IMG/VR virus record: IMGVR_UViG_3300048091_000012
Span: 1 to 22,345 of that record
Reading direction: 5' to 3' (one strand)
Origin: a virus
DNA: 22,345 nt
The position numbers were made by a program, and so were the translations under genes. The notes beneath the pieces were generated by a model. The model was not told where the DNA came from. It searched no databases and saw only the letters and a program-made list of their open reading frames with translations. Of this stretch, positions 1-6,482 are shown piece after piece; within the stretch, counting starts at the first letter, position 1, and each line of letters starts with the position of its first letter.

Positions 1-159
1 ACCCCCATAGAGGGCGTACTTGATTTGTAGGAGGGTTTTCTGGATAGCCTGGAGTCCATCCCCAAAGACCTCTTGAGTTTCCTTCAGGTCCTTCAGGGAG
101 ATGTCGGTAGCATCTGCGCGGAACTCCAGGCGAGCGATACGGTTATCGTAATCACTCAT
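1..159 (-). CDS. Partial small protein, possible holin or coiled-coil lysis protein (3' end beyond window)
   Basis: An open frame of 53 codons runs off the left edge without a stop. Its ATG (157-159) overlaps the endolysin TGA as ATGA, so the two are probably translationally coupled. The visible part begins MSDYDNRIARLEF and is a charged, heptad-like amphipathic helix without a membrane segment. XhlA-type phage lysis proteins have an N-terminal coiled coil followed by a C-terminal membrane helix, and the position just after the endolysin fits that. The diagnostic C-terminal part is outside the window, so holin is only inferred. A spanin or other small lysis protein is equally possible. Confidence 0.6.
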   Translation of the reverse strand, partial: MSDYDNRIARLEFRADATDISLKDLKETQEVFGDGLQAIQKTLLQIKYALYGG

Positions 160-623
160 GCTGCGGCCTTCGTCTCGAAGTTAGAGCCGAGGAGGAACAG
201 CGCTCGCTCCCCTTCCCTACGTTTCGTCAGACCATTCATCACCTTGCCAGCAGCTTTGTTCCACCGGGGGAACTCGTTGGCAGCCCCTTCGATGTCCCCA
301 GCATTCAACTTCTTGAGCAGCGTGCTACCCTTGAGAGCCGTTTGGCCCACGTTGTACGCAAAGGAGATCAGTGCGGCCTTCTGCTCATCCGAGAGCGTGA
401 CCTTCACAATCGAGTCCACGAAGGAGCCTAAGGCAACCACTCGGACCTGAAGGTCAGCATCAGCTTGAGCCTGGGTCCACAAGGTTCCCTTGGAGATCCC
501 CGGGCCTGTCGCGCCGTAACCAATGGTCCATGGTGCGCCCCCCGTAGCAGGGTCAGGGTATGCACGAAGATCACACCCCTCAGCACCCTTGATTTGTTTT
601 TCGGCGTATTCACACCATGTCAT
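156..623 (-). CDS. Endolysin, phage-type lysozyme (GH24 muramidase)
   Basis: This 155-aa protein is the expected size for a T4/lambdoid-type lysozyme that hydrolyses the MurNAc-GlcNAc bond of peptidoglycan. The GH24 catalytic arrangement is visible: Glu15 in GAEGCDLRAY, Asp24 in YPDPATGG and Thr33 in WTIGYGAT. The helical core (SDEQKAALISFAYNVG, then the FPRWNKAAGKVMNGLTKRREGE block near residues 118-140) is typical of the family. There is no signal peptide or SAR anchor, so it should act in the cytoplasm until a holin opens the membrane. AAGGA lies just upstream of the ATG, and the previous gene ends 3 nt away. Family assignment is confident. Confidence 0.95.
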   Translation of the reverse strand: MTWCEYAEKQIKGAEGCDLRAYPDPATGGAPWTIGYGATGPGISKGTLWTQAQADADLQVRVVALGSFVDSIVKVTLSDEQKAALISFAYNVGQTALKGSTLLKKLNAGDIEGAANEFPRWNKAAGKVMNGLTKRREGERALFLLGSNFETKAAA

Positions 624-626
624 TTG

Positions 627-848
627 CTAATCCTTAATGATTGCCTGTGCTCCCTCATCGGTCTCTATGGACTTCAGACAGTGATCCTTCTGTACAAAAT
701 CAAGAAGACGACAGAGGACACAGCCCCAACGCTTCCCCTTCAGTTGAGCTTTGGCCGCCCTACTAGAGATGGTCTCGTCAGGGTCCCCGAGCAGGAACGT
801 GTTGATGAACTGGTCCAGAGAGACCAGTAGGTTCCACAGGTAAGCCAT
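627..848 (-). CDS. Conserved small phage protein of the lysis region (73 aa), function unknown
   Basis: The sequence starts MAYLWNLLVSLDQFINTFLLGDPDETISSR and later has GKRWGCVLCRLLDF and QKDHCLKSIETDEG. This pattern (hydrophobic N-terminal helix, GDPDET, a W/C cluster, DHC) is one I recognise as a widespread small protein encoded next to lysis genes in many proteobacterial phages. It is not functionally characterised as far as I know. The N-terminal hydrophobic stretch (about residues 3-20) could be membrane-associated, but the acidic DET segment argues against a simple holin. It sits 2 nt after the fibre-assembly-like gene and 3 nt before the endolysin, so it is transcribed with them. Confidence 0.85.
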   Translation of the reverse strand: MAYLWNLLVSLDQFINTFLLGDPDETISSRAAKAQLKGKRWGCVLCRLLDFVQKDHCLKSIETDEGAQAIIKD

Positions 849-850
849 GG

Positions 851-1291
851 TTAATCCAGAGGTGCATCTAAGGGGAACGGAGGGAGAAGCGAGGGAACCT
901 CAGAGACCGTAGGGAAACTACGGGTACCCGCCTGGACCTCAGCGAGAATGGAGTAAGCCGTGGCCCACACCGTAGAACGCCACGAACGGAACGCTTGGCC
1001 TTCCTCTTGGAACTTAGGGACCGAGGGTTCCTCTGCGTATGTCACAGCCGTGGTCAGGTTGTCGTAGTGATAGGCTTGGGCCTTGGAGTCCATAAGGGAC
1101 TGCACGGTGTCTGTGAGGAGGCGTTGGAGTTCCTGAGGGGTAGGCTGAGGGGGGCTGTAGGGAGTCGCTGAGCTACCTTGGGAGACCCAGAGGAGGTAGG
1201 CTTGATAGTCCGAGTTGGCTTCGTCTTGGGGGATGAAAGCTCCATCGGAGTCCCTAACGATTCCCCCGGCTTGGTTGAGTGTGTAGGTCAT
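851..1291 (-). CDS. Putative tail fibre assembly / tail protein
   Basis: A 146-aa protein with two recognisable parts. The N-terminal part (about residues 1-40, ending DYQAYLLWVSQG) resembles the start of fibre-assembly-like proteins. The second part, residues 76-122, contains YDNLTTAVTYAEE, FQEEGQAFRSWRSTVW and ILAEVQAG. That second block recurs in phage tail and fibre-associated proteins, often next to a fibre gene, and the protein lies immediately after the 501-aa fibre here (3-nt gap). A chaperone role in fibre folding or attachment is inferred from position; it could instead be a minor structural component. Confidence 0.7.
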   Translation of the reverse strand: MTYTLNQAGGIVRDSDGAFIPQDEANSDYQAYLLWVSQGSSATPYSPPQPTPQELQRLLTDTVQSLMDSKAQAYHYDNLTTAVTYAEEPSVPKFQEEGQAFRSWRSTVWATAYSILAEVQAGTRSFPTVSEVPSLLPPFPLDAPLD

Positions 1292-1294
1292 CGT

Positions 1295-2800
1295 TTAGAG
1301 TTCCGCAGAGGCAGTCCATTGTGAGTTTGTATAGCCGTTCCCTGCAGACGCATTGAACTGGAGACAAACTTGCGATACATATGCGGCGTTCAGAGCAAGG
1401 CCGCTTCCGCTTCCATACGTTGTGTTGGAAAACGCAACAGTGGGGATCGCCCGCTTGGGCACCATGCTCAAGCTCTGCATAAAGAACCCGGCAGCGGGAC
1501 TCTGCATATTCACTTGCCCAGCCTCGTAGTACCGCTGACACAGGGAAAGCTCATGCCCATACGCACGCCGTTCGAAGGGGGTTGCTACGGATCCTGCTTC
1601 GAGTTGGATGTCTGAGAGCGCAAAGATCTGGCCGCTTGCGAGTGCCGCGACGAATTGGACCCCAAGCCCAGTTGTTACGCCTGCCGGCAGCGTTACAGTG
1701 AGGCTGAACGGAACCCAAGTTCCTGCCGGGAGCGTCGGGAGGTTAAGTGTCGAATAGCTCGTAGATGACGTGTAATTGTCAGCCGCTGACGGGTATGCGA
1801 GGTTGACCGTAGCGCCGCTTGTACCGGCACTGTGATACGCATAGCCGCTCAAGGTCACTTGCGCGCCTGCGAGATCCTTGATGTTCTGCGTCTCGATGCG
1901 CTGGTTAAGGCTGATCACCGTAATTCCGGTGCCGCCTTGTGCGGTGATGACCGGAACGTTGCCCCGCGTGTTGCTGTTGGAAAGCGTCGCCGGGCCACTC
2001 GTTGCACCCCCGAACCAGCGATCGGGACCATAGGCTACGCTTCCAGCCGGGACCGTTACGCCATTGCCGCGTTGGTTAACCCGGAAGTCCCCGTTGATGA
2101 TCCGGTTCTTACCTGCGAGAGACGCGGTGAAGTTCTGGGCGACCAGTGCCGAAGCTGCAGAAGCAGAGGCCGAGCTTGCTGCGCTGGCTTCACTGGTCGC
2201 GGCGTTGTTCTTACTGGTGAGGGCTGCAGCAGCCGAAGTGGCCGCATTGGATTCCGAGGTGCCCGCAGCATTCTTCGAAGCAAGGGCCGCAGCAGCGCTC
2301 GATGCCGCATTAGACTCGCTAGTCCCGGCGTTCACCTTGCTCGTGTTCGCTGCAGTTGCCGAAGCAGCCGCACTGGTCTCGCTCGTACCCGCTGCGTTCT
2401 TAGAGGCCAAGGCTGCACTTGCGGAAGCTGCAGCGGTCGTCTCACTAACCGAGGCTTGACCAGCAGCGGTACCCGCCGTGGAGGCGCTGGCGGAAGCTGC
2501 AGATGCCGAGGTTGCCGCAGAGATTGCCGAAGCAGCCGTCGAGGCAATAGCGTCATTGGCAGCCGCAAGGGCATCATTAGCCTGAGCGAGAGTATCGGTA
2601 GCAGCCTGCGAAAGACCCGCTACGTTCCCTTCGGAGATAGCAGCATTCGATGCAGACGCAGCAGCCGCAGTCGCAGCCGCTTGGGCCGCTTGGGAATCCG
2701 CAGTACTCGCAGTCAACTGAGCCGTCAGAGCGTCAACCAACTGGTCCGTTGTGTTGTTCTCGGGGAACGTCGAGGCCCCATTAAAGAAACTGGTGGTCAT
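1295..2800 (-). CDS. Tail fibre with Ala/Ser-rich repeats
   Basis: A 501-aa fibre protein, likely trimeric and involved in host recognition. Residues 1-20 are a short N-terminal part. Residues about 30-220 are almost entirely Ala, Ser, Thr and Asn, including register-perfect 21-aa repeats from Ser119 onward, resembling the lambda Stf-type phage fibre repeat. A beta-rich C-terminal region begins near residue 232 (IINGDFRVNQRG) and contains GPDRWFGG, a pattern common in phage receptor-binding domains. Near the end is RRAYGHELSLCQRYYEAGQ, a frequent terminal segment of fibres. The ATG overlaps the adaptor stop by one base (TAATG). Receptor and sugar specificity cannot be read. Confidence 0.9.
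   Translation of the reverse strand: MTTSFFNGASTFPENNTTDQLVDALTAQLTASTADSQAAQAAATAAAASASNAAISEGNVAGLSQAATDTLAQANDALAAANDAIASTAASAISAATSASAASASASTAGTAAGQASVSETTAAASASAALASKNAAGTSETSAAASATAANTSKVNAGTSESNAASSAAAALASKNAAGTSESNAATSAAAALTSKNNAATSEASAASSASASAASALVAQNFTASLAGKNRIINGDFRVNQRGNGVTVPAGSVAYGPDRWFGGATSGPATLSNSNTRGNVPVITAQGGTGITVISLNQRIETQNIKDLAGAQVTLSGYAYHSAGTSGATVNLAYPSAADNYTSSTSYSTLNLPTLPAGTWVPFSLTVTLPAGVTTGLGVQFVAALASGQIFALSDIQLEAGSVATPFERRAYGHELSLCQRYYEAGQVNMQSPAAGFFMQSLSMVPKRAIPTVAFSNTTYGSGSGLALNAAYVSQVCLQFNASAGNGYTNSQWTASAEL
2195..2446 (-). repeat. Four 63-bp (21-codon) tandem repeats within the tail fibre gene
   Basis: Residues 119-202 of the fibre are four consecutive 21-residue units starting at Ser119, Ser140, Ser161 and Ser182. 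Each begins SE and carries an Ala/Ser run, then S-K-x-N and a G-T or A-T end; a degenerate fifth unit starts at Ser203. Twenty-one residues equals three heptads, which suits a trimeric coiled shaft. The DNA units are diverged at third positions, so this is an old protein repeat and not a recent expansion. Confidence 0.85.
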
Positions 2801-3411
2801 TAATACTCCGAGCCGTAGGCGGGTTCCATTGCTTGCGTGCTCTGATCCGTATCCGTAAGACGGCCCTGCTCCTCGACCTCTGCATAGAGGATTTCGTACT
2901 TGTTCTCGAAGCCGGTTACACGGTCATCAACGAAGTAGTCAGCAGCGAATGCGAGAGCACAATAGATCAGAAGGTCAGCAAGGACCGTGGTGAATAGATT
3001 GGTGTCGGTATCATTGACCAATGCAGGCTGTGCGCCGTAATAGATCAGGTAGACCGAGGTACCCAAGGGAACCGAGGGTTTGATGAGGTAGGACCCTGCG
3101 ACCCGGCAGTAATACCGGGGTTGACCAGATTCCTTAGGGAGACCGAGGAAGTGCGAAAGGTCCTTGTTGGACATCAGGACATCCCCGGAGTACATATGCT
3201 TCAGAGAGAGGAAGTCATCGGGGATGATGATCTCGTCCTCTACGGTCAGCGTGTTCCCTGTGGACACACTGATCTTCTCTTGGCCTGGAGTGCGCAAGGT
3301 GCGCTCAATCCGGGTCTGAGCCATTTGAATGAAGTCGTTTACGAGATCATCAGTTGCGTCATTACGGTTGAGCAGGCCTTTAACCTTCGCTCTCACTTGT
3401 GCGCGATTCAT
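2800..3411 (-). CDS. Head-tail adaptor-like protein
   Basis: A 203-aa protein beginning MNRAQVRAKVKGLLNRNDATDDLVNDFIQMAQTRIERTL (quoted in part: NDFIQMAQTRIERTLRTPG). This helical N-terminus followed by IIIPDDFLSLKHMY and a later YLIYYGAQPAL strand resembles head-to-tail adaptor proteins of SU10-like and related podoviruses, which join the portal to the nozzle. The position after the capsid gene and before a fibre supports a connector role. Its ATG lies inside the 3' end of the HNH gene (32-nt overlap), so translation may depend on ribosomes finishing that ORF. Family assignment is moderate; the structural role is more secure than the exact family. Confidence 0.7.
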   Translation of the reverse strand: MNRAQVRAKVKGLLNRNDATDDLVNDFIQMAQTRIERTLRTPGQEKISVSTGNTLTVEDEIIIPDDFLSLKHMYSGDVLMSNKDLSHFLGLPKESGQPRYYCRVAGSYLIKPSVPLGTSVYLIYYGAQPALVNDTDTNLFTTVLADLLIYCALAFAADYFVDDRVTGFENKYEILYAEVEEQGRLTDTDQSTQAMEPAYGSEY

Positions 3412-3838
3412 TGCGTTGTTTCCTAATCTGAGCTATAGCAGCCCCGATTAGTTTGAACTCTTCGGGGGTAAAGTTATCGTTACGGGCTGTGTTGCAGATG
3501 GCGCAGCAGGGGACCACATTGGTCTTTAGATGCCCTCGGGAGTTATCAAGGCGGTCTAGACCCCTGGCATCTTCGGTGGTGCCGCAGTAGGCACAGGGCC
3601 CTTGGGTCGTATCCTCAATGAAAGCCTCGGTCAGATCGTTAGAAAGGCTGCGCTTTGTGTCCCCTCTTCGGTAGTAGCCAAGCATCGTCTGAGCACGGTG
3701 AGCCTCTTTGTACAGCCGGACCTTAATTGCCGCGCATGGCTTACACAGTGAGTAGAGGCCATCGCGGTTTCTTGAATCAGGACTGAAGAACTCCTTCGTT
3801 GCTGGTTTGGATTCCCTGCACTTGCTGCAGGTCTTCAA
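3380..3838 (-). CDS. HNH endonuclease with N-terminal zinc ribbon (probable free-standing homing endonuclease)
   Basis: The 152-aa protein has two cysteine pairs at the N-terminus (C4/C7 and C32/C35), a zinc-ribbon-like module. The HNH module follows: CAYC at 82-85, GLDRLDNSRGH at 94-103 and NVVPCCAICNTARND at 107-121. This is the usual layout of phage HNH nucleases that cut double-stranded DNA and spread into related genomes. Its start overlaps the 98-aa ORF as ATGA, and its 3' end overlaps the adaptor gene by 32 nt. A homing role is inferred; an active site residue cannot be ruled intact without alignment. Confidence 0.88.
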   Translation of the reverse strand: MKTCSKCRESKPATKEFFSPDSRNRDGLYSLCKPCAAIKVRLYKEAHRAQTMLGYYRRGDTKRSLSNDLTEAFIEDTTQGPCAYCGTTEDARGLDRLDNSRGHLKTNVVPCCAICNTARNDNFTPEEFKLIGAAIAQIRKQRNESRTSESEG

Positions 3839-4131
3839 ACGGATTTCCCGGTAGTCAGGAAATACTCCATACCTTCAGTCTTCAATTTGGCGACGATGGA
3901 ACGTGCGGACTCGTTATAAAAGTCGTAACCTTCGGCCAGCCACCGTTCGATGAGGACCACAGGGATAGACGCTACGCGCATCATTTCGCTTTCACGAACC
4001 GACGACGAGTCATCACGCTCTGCTTTGAGGCGGTCAAGGAATTCCGTAGGGATTTGCTGGACTCGCTCAATAATGTGACCATCGCTATTTTCAGAGAGGG
4101 AGCGGCCGATGTCGTTGTACAGTTGTGTCAT
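3835..4131 (-). CDS. Conserved phage protein next to the capsid gene (98 aa), function unknown
   Basis: The protein begins MTQLYNDIGRSLSENSDGHIIERVQQIP and contains MMRVASIPVVLIERWLAEGYDFYN and a C-terminal KLKTEGMEYFLTT. I recognise this pattern as a small conserved ORF found beside capsid genes in podovirus-like genomes. It is helical, with no enzymatic motif. It is the first gene downstream of the two hairpins after the capsid gene, so it is probably expressed by read-through. A head-completion or virion role is a guess from position. Confidence 0.75.
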   Translation of the reverse strand: MTQLYNDIGRSLSENSDGHIIERVQQIPTEFLDRLKAERDDSSSVRESEMMRVASIPVVLIERWLAEGYDFYNESARSIVAKLKTEGMEYFLTTGKSV

Positions 4132-4137
4132 AGATAT

Positions 4138-4178
4138 AAAAAGGCCCCGAGGCGCGGAGAGTAAGCACGCCTAAGGGC
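4138..4178 (-). terminator. Intrinsic terminator 2 after the major capsid gene
   Basis: On the minus strand, arm GCCCTTAGGCGTG (4178-4166) pairs with CGCGCCTCGGGGC (4156-4144). The pairing covers 13 positions with one T-C mismatch and two G-T wobbles, around a 9-nt loop, and is followed after one C by TTTTT (4142-4138). This is a good Rho-independent terminator in the 100-nt gap between the capsid gene and the 98-aa ORF. Partial termination here would keep capsid mRNA above that of the downstream genes. Confidence 0.75.
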
Positions 4179-4189
4179 TGAAAGTGGAG

Positions 4190-4207
4190 AAGCCCCCGAA
4201 GGGGCCT
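4190..4207 (-). terminator. Stable hairpin just after the major capsid stop (terminator 1 or mRNA 3' stabiliser)
   Basis: On the minus strand, AGGCCCC-TTCG-GGGGCTT forms a 7-bp stem with one G-T pair, capped by a UUCG tetraloop. It starts 27 nt after the capsid TAA. The following tract (CTCCACTTT) is only weakly T-rich, so it may act mainly as a 3' end protector, with the neighbouring hairpin as the stronger terminator. Confidence 0.6.
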
Positions 4208-4233
4208 CAGTGCTACAGGGAACCGCTCACTGA

Positions 4234-5169
4234 TTAGGGGAGCAGCGGGTTCGTACCCGTCAGGCCGATGATGGCACCCGAGGCACCGTAGTTCACGTGC
4301 TTGAGACCGAACTCACCAACGATCTGCTCACGGTGTCCGTCGCCCGTAACAGCCAGCGGGTTGCGGAACCAGTTACGGAGAACCGTGGTCTTCCAGTTAG
4401 CCGGATCGAACAGGAGTGCCGAGTCAGCCTTCATGAAGCGGTTGATCACAACCTTCTGCTCACCGAACGGCGACACGTACAGGTCCACCACGTTCACAAT
4501 GGCCTTCTCGCCACCGAAGTCACGCATACGGCCAGCAGCAGCCGAGAAGCCCGCAACGATCAGCGAGTCAGCAGGCTTGATCATGAGGAACTTGGCTTCA
4601 CCGCCGTTCTCATAGAGCTTCTGGTTTGCCGAGAGGACATCAGCTTCCACCAGGGCAGCCGGGGTTCCCGTGTGGTCAATGGTGTTCGCTGCGTTGATCA
4701 GCTTTGCACCGTTCACGTCCGTACCCCAGACGTTACCGAACTTGCGGACCACAGCTTCCGAGCCGACAGCAGCGTTCTGCGAGAGACCAACGTATGCGTA
4801 CTCGAGGTCACGCTTGGCTTCCGCCGACTTCTTACCGAGTTGGTATGCCAATTCCTTAGCACGACCATACGTCGAAACCGTGTCCGCCGTGTTCGACACC
4901 TTCACAGTCTTCTGGAAGATCTGCGTGGTGTTCGCACGCATTTGGGTAGCAGCCAGCGTGCTATCGACAGCGTCAGCGCCTTCGAGGCTCGCGTTAGCTT
5001 GCACCTGCGCGAGTGCGTCTTCCTGCCATTGGTACAACGTGTTCGAAGCCTTGTCGCCCTTAACGAGCGTGGTAAACGGCGTCAGCGTCGGGCTAATATT
5101 CGAGATAACATCGCTGATGTCTTCCTTCTTGCCGACTTGGTCATACGTCTTAAATGCGGTTGCGCTCAT
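4234..5169 (-). CDS. Major capsid protein (SU10-type / DUF5309-like)
   Basis: A 311-aa protein beginning MSATAFKTYDQVGKKEDISDVI, with SNISPTLTPFTTLV, then YQWQEDAL and a central AYQLGKKSAEAKRDLEYAYVG helix resembling the HK97-fold spine helix. The C-terminal part has MKADSALLFDP and GLKHVNYGASG. These features match the SU10 major head protein family (DUF5309), which forms the icosahedral shell. It lies directly after the scaffold gene, with TAGGAAAC upstream of the ATG, and is followed by two hairpins, as expected for the most abundant virion protein. No N-terminal propeptide or decoration domain is evident. Confidence 0.92.
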   Translation of the reverse strand: MSATAFKTYDQVGKKEDISDVISNISPTLTPFTTLVKGDKASNTLYQWQEDALAQVQANASLEGADAVDSTLAATQMRANTTQIFQKTVKVSNTADTVSTYGRAKELAYQLGKKSAEAKRDLEYAYVGLSQNAAVGSEAVVRKFGNVWGTDVNGAKLINAANTIDHTGTPAALVEADVLSANQKLYENGGEAKFLMIKPADSLIVAGFSAAAGRMRDFGGEKAIVNVVDLYVSPFGEQKVVINRFMKADSALLFDPANWKTTVLRNWFRNPLAVTGDGHREQIVGEFGLKHVNYGASGAIIGLTGTNPLLP

Positions 5170-5198
5170 GATATTTGTTTCCTAAATGGAGAGAGAGA

Positions 5199-6227
5199 TT
5201 AGTCCTGCGCCCAACGTGCCAAGAAGGCTTCCGCTGCGTCATCCGTAGTACCCGACGCCTTGAGGCGCTTCATCTGGGCATCGGCCTTGTTGACCTTGAC
5301 ATCTCGTCCTGAGGTAGTCTTGGTGGTCTTAAGGACCTTCTTCGGGGTCACAACTTTCTTCTTCGTGACGATGGTCTTCGCCTTGTCGTGGTTCATGGCC
5401 TTGTGGATCAACTGGATTGCCACAGGGTCGACCATTTCATTCACTACGTTTTCCGGGAGACCTTGCGAGATCGCGTATTCCCGTACGGAGTTGTAGGTGG
5501 CTTGAGACCAGCCGGGGATCTTTTCCTTCAGGACCTTCACCGCTTCTTTGGCTTGGGTCTGGAGGAACTGTTGACGCTGTTGATCCGCAGACTTCACGAA
5601 CTCATCAGCTTCCTGAGAGATGAACTGAAAGTCCTCGTAGGCAGCATTGGCTTCAGCACGGAGGGCAGCGAATTGGTCACCATCCAACTGCTTACTTGCC
5701 ACGAGCATGTCAATCTTCGAATACGGTTCCCAACGGGCAGCGGCCTTCTCATAGACGCGCTGCATCTGGGCTGCCAGCTTCTTACCGTTCTCTTCGACTA
5801 CCTTGCGCTCTGCTGCTACTGCTTGGGACTTCGTTGTCAGTGCTGCTTCCTGACCGTAGAGTCGCTTTAGATCCTTGACGGATACCTCGTGCTCCTTGTC
5901 GCCAACCTTGATCTTGACCTTGACGTCATCCGAGGTATCCTTCTTGTCCTCAGGTTCGTCTTCTTCATCTTGATCTTCGTCATCCGACTCGGAGTCCGTT
6001 TCTTCAGGGTCCGTTTCGCTATCTTCAGCTTCGTCTTGGTCTTCTTCAGCTTCAGTCTCGACCGTCTCATCATCGGTTTCGACTTCGTCTTCCTCAGGGC
6101 TTTCGGATACCTCTTCAGGGTCCTCTTCGCTCCATCGAGACAAGAATGCTTCTGCTGCGTCGCCTTCGGTAAAGTTGAGGGCGGCAGCGGTGTTGCTGTC
6201 CACGCCCGATTGGGTGGTGGTTGTCAT
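5199..6227 (-). CDS. Capsid scaffolding protein
   Basis: A 342-aa protein with an extremely acidic Glu/Asp-rich segment (about residues 33-102), then VKVKIKVGDKEHEVSVKDLKRLYGQE (about 102-127, quoted in part: EVSVKDLKRLYGQEAAL), and a long charged helical region. This order, and the location just before the capsid gene, is typical of phage scaffolds that guide procapsid assembly and are then removed. The basic C-terminal part (TKKKVVTPKKVLKTTKT near 290-306) resembles the basic capsid-binding tails of scaffolds. A ten-residue motif, DAAEAFL(S/A)RW, occurs at both ends (residues 23-32 and 330-339). No protease motif is seen. Confidence 0.88.
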   Translation of the reverse strand: MTTTTQSGVDSNTAAALNFTEGDAAEAFLSRWSEEDPEEVSESPEEDEVETDDETVETEAEEDQDEAEDSETDPEETDSESDDEDQDEEDEPEDKKDTSDDVKVKIKVGDKEHEVSVKDLKRLYGQEAALTTKSQAVAAERKVVEENGKKLAAQMQRVYEKAAARWEPYSKIDMLVASKQLDGDQFAALRAEANAAYEDFQFISQEADEFVKSADQQRQQFLQTQAKEAVKVLKEKIPGWSQATYNSVREYAISQGLPENVVNEMVDPVAIQLIHKAMNHDKAKTIVTKKKVVTPKKVLKTTKTTSGRDVKVNKADAQMKRLKASGTTDDAAEAFLARWAQD

Positions 6228-6233
6228 ATTGGT

Positions 6234-6476
6234 TTACTCTTTAGGGGAAAGTAACTGCGTCTTTTGGTAGACCCAGTCAGTGAGTTCAGCAGTGATGCTC
6301 TGTAGCGCTCGGATATGGAAGTAAGCAATCTCTCGCTTCTCTTTGTCTTCCGGGGCACTCATCGTCATCACGTTGAGTTGTTCGTTGTATAGCTCGTTGA
6401 TGGCAACCGTGAAGGCCTCTGTTTCCAGAAGCACTTCAGCGGCTGTGCCACGTTTGAGCGTGAGTTCTTCGCTCAT
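6234..6476 (-). CDS. Small conserved ORF between portal and scaffold (80 aa), function unknown
   Basis: The protein begins MSEELTLKRGTAAEVLLETEAF and is mostly alpha-helical and acidic, with no cysteine cluster, membrane segment or enzyme motif. It starts 6 nt after the portal stop and ends 6 nt before the scaffold ATG, so it belongs to the head-assembly block. Short helical ORFs at this position are common in podoviruses, and some are minor head proteins; nothing in the sequence decides its role. Confidence 0.75.
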   Translation of the reverse strand: MSEELTLKRGTAAEVLLETEAFTVAINELYNEQLNVMTMSAPEDKEKREIAYFHIRALQSITAELTDWVYQKTQLLSPKE

Positions 6477-6482
6477 GTCTTA

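Noticed and set aside
428-613. A 61-codon frame nested out of frame inside the endolysin gene, which could have been an embedded lysis protein
   Set aside because: It has no Shine-Dalgarno, no membrane helix and no lipoprotein signal, so it does not look like a nested spanin or holin.
2195-2446. Regular 63-bp repeats considered as a CRISPR-like array
   Set aside because: The units are contiguous, in frame and without spacers, and encode 21-residue fibre repeats.
1832-2803. A 323-codon plus-strand opening opposite the tail fibre gene, with Arg/Ser/Cys-rich product
   Set aside because: It is the antisense of the Ala/Ser-rich repeat. Such GC-biased repeats keep the opposite strand free of stops, the product has no family resemblance, and the minus-strand fibre is clear.
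5599-5615. CTGATGA-type hammerhead core strings elsewhere, such as minus-strand CTGATGAG in the scaffold gene and CTGATGA in the transglycosylase gene
   Set aside because: They lie inside confident coding sequence and lack the matching GAAA, cleavage triplet and paired stems nearby.
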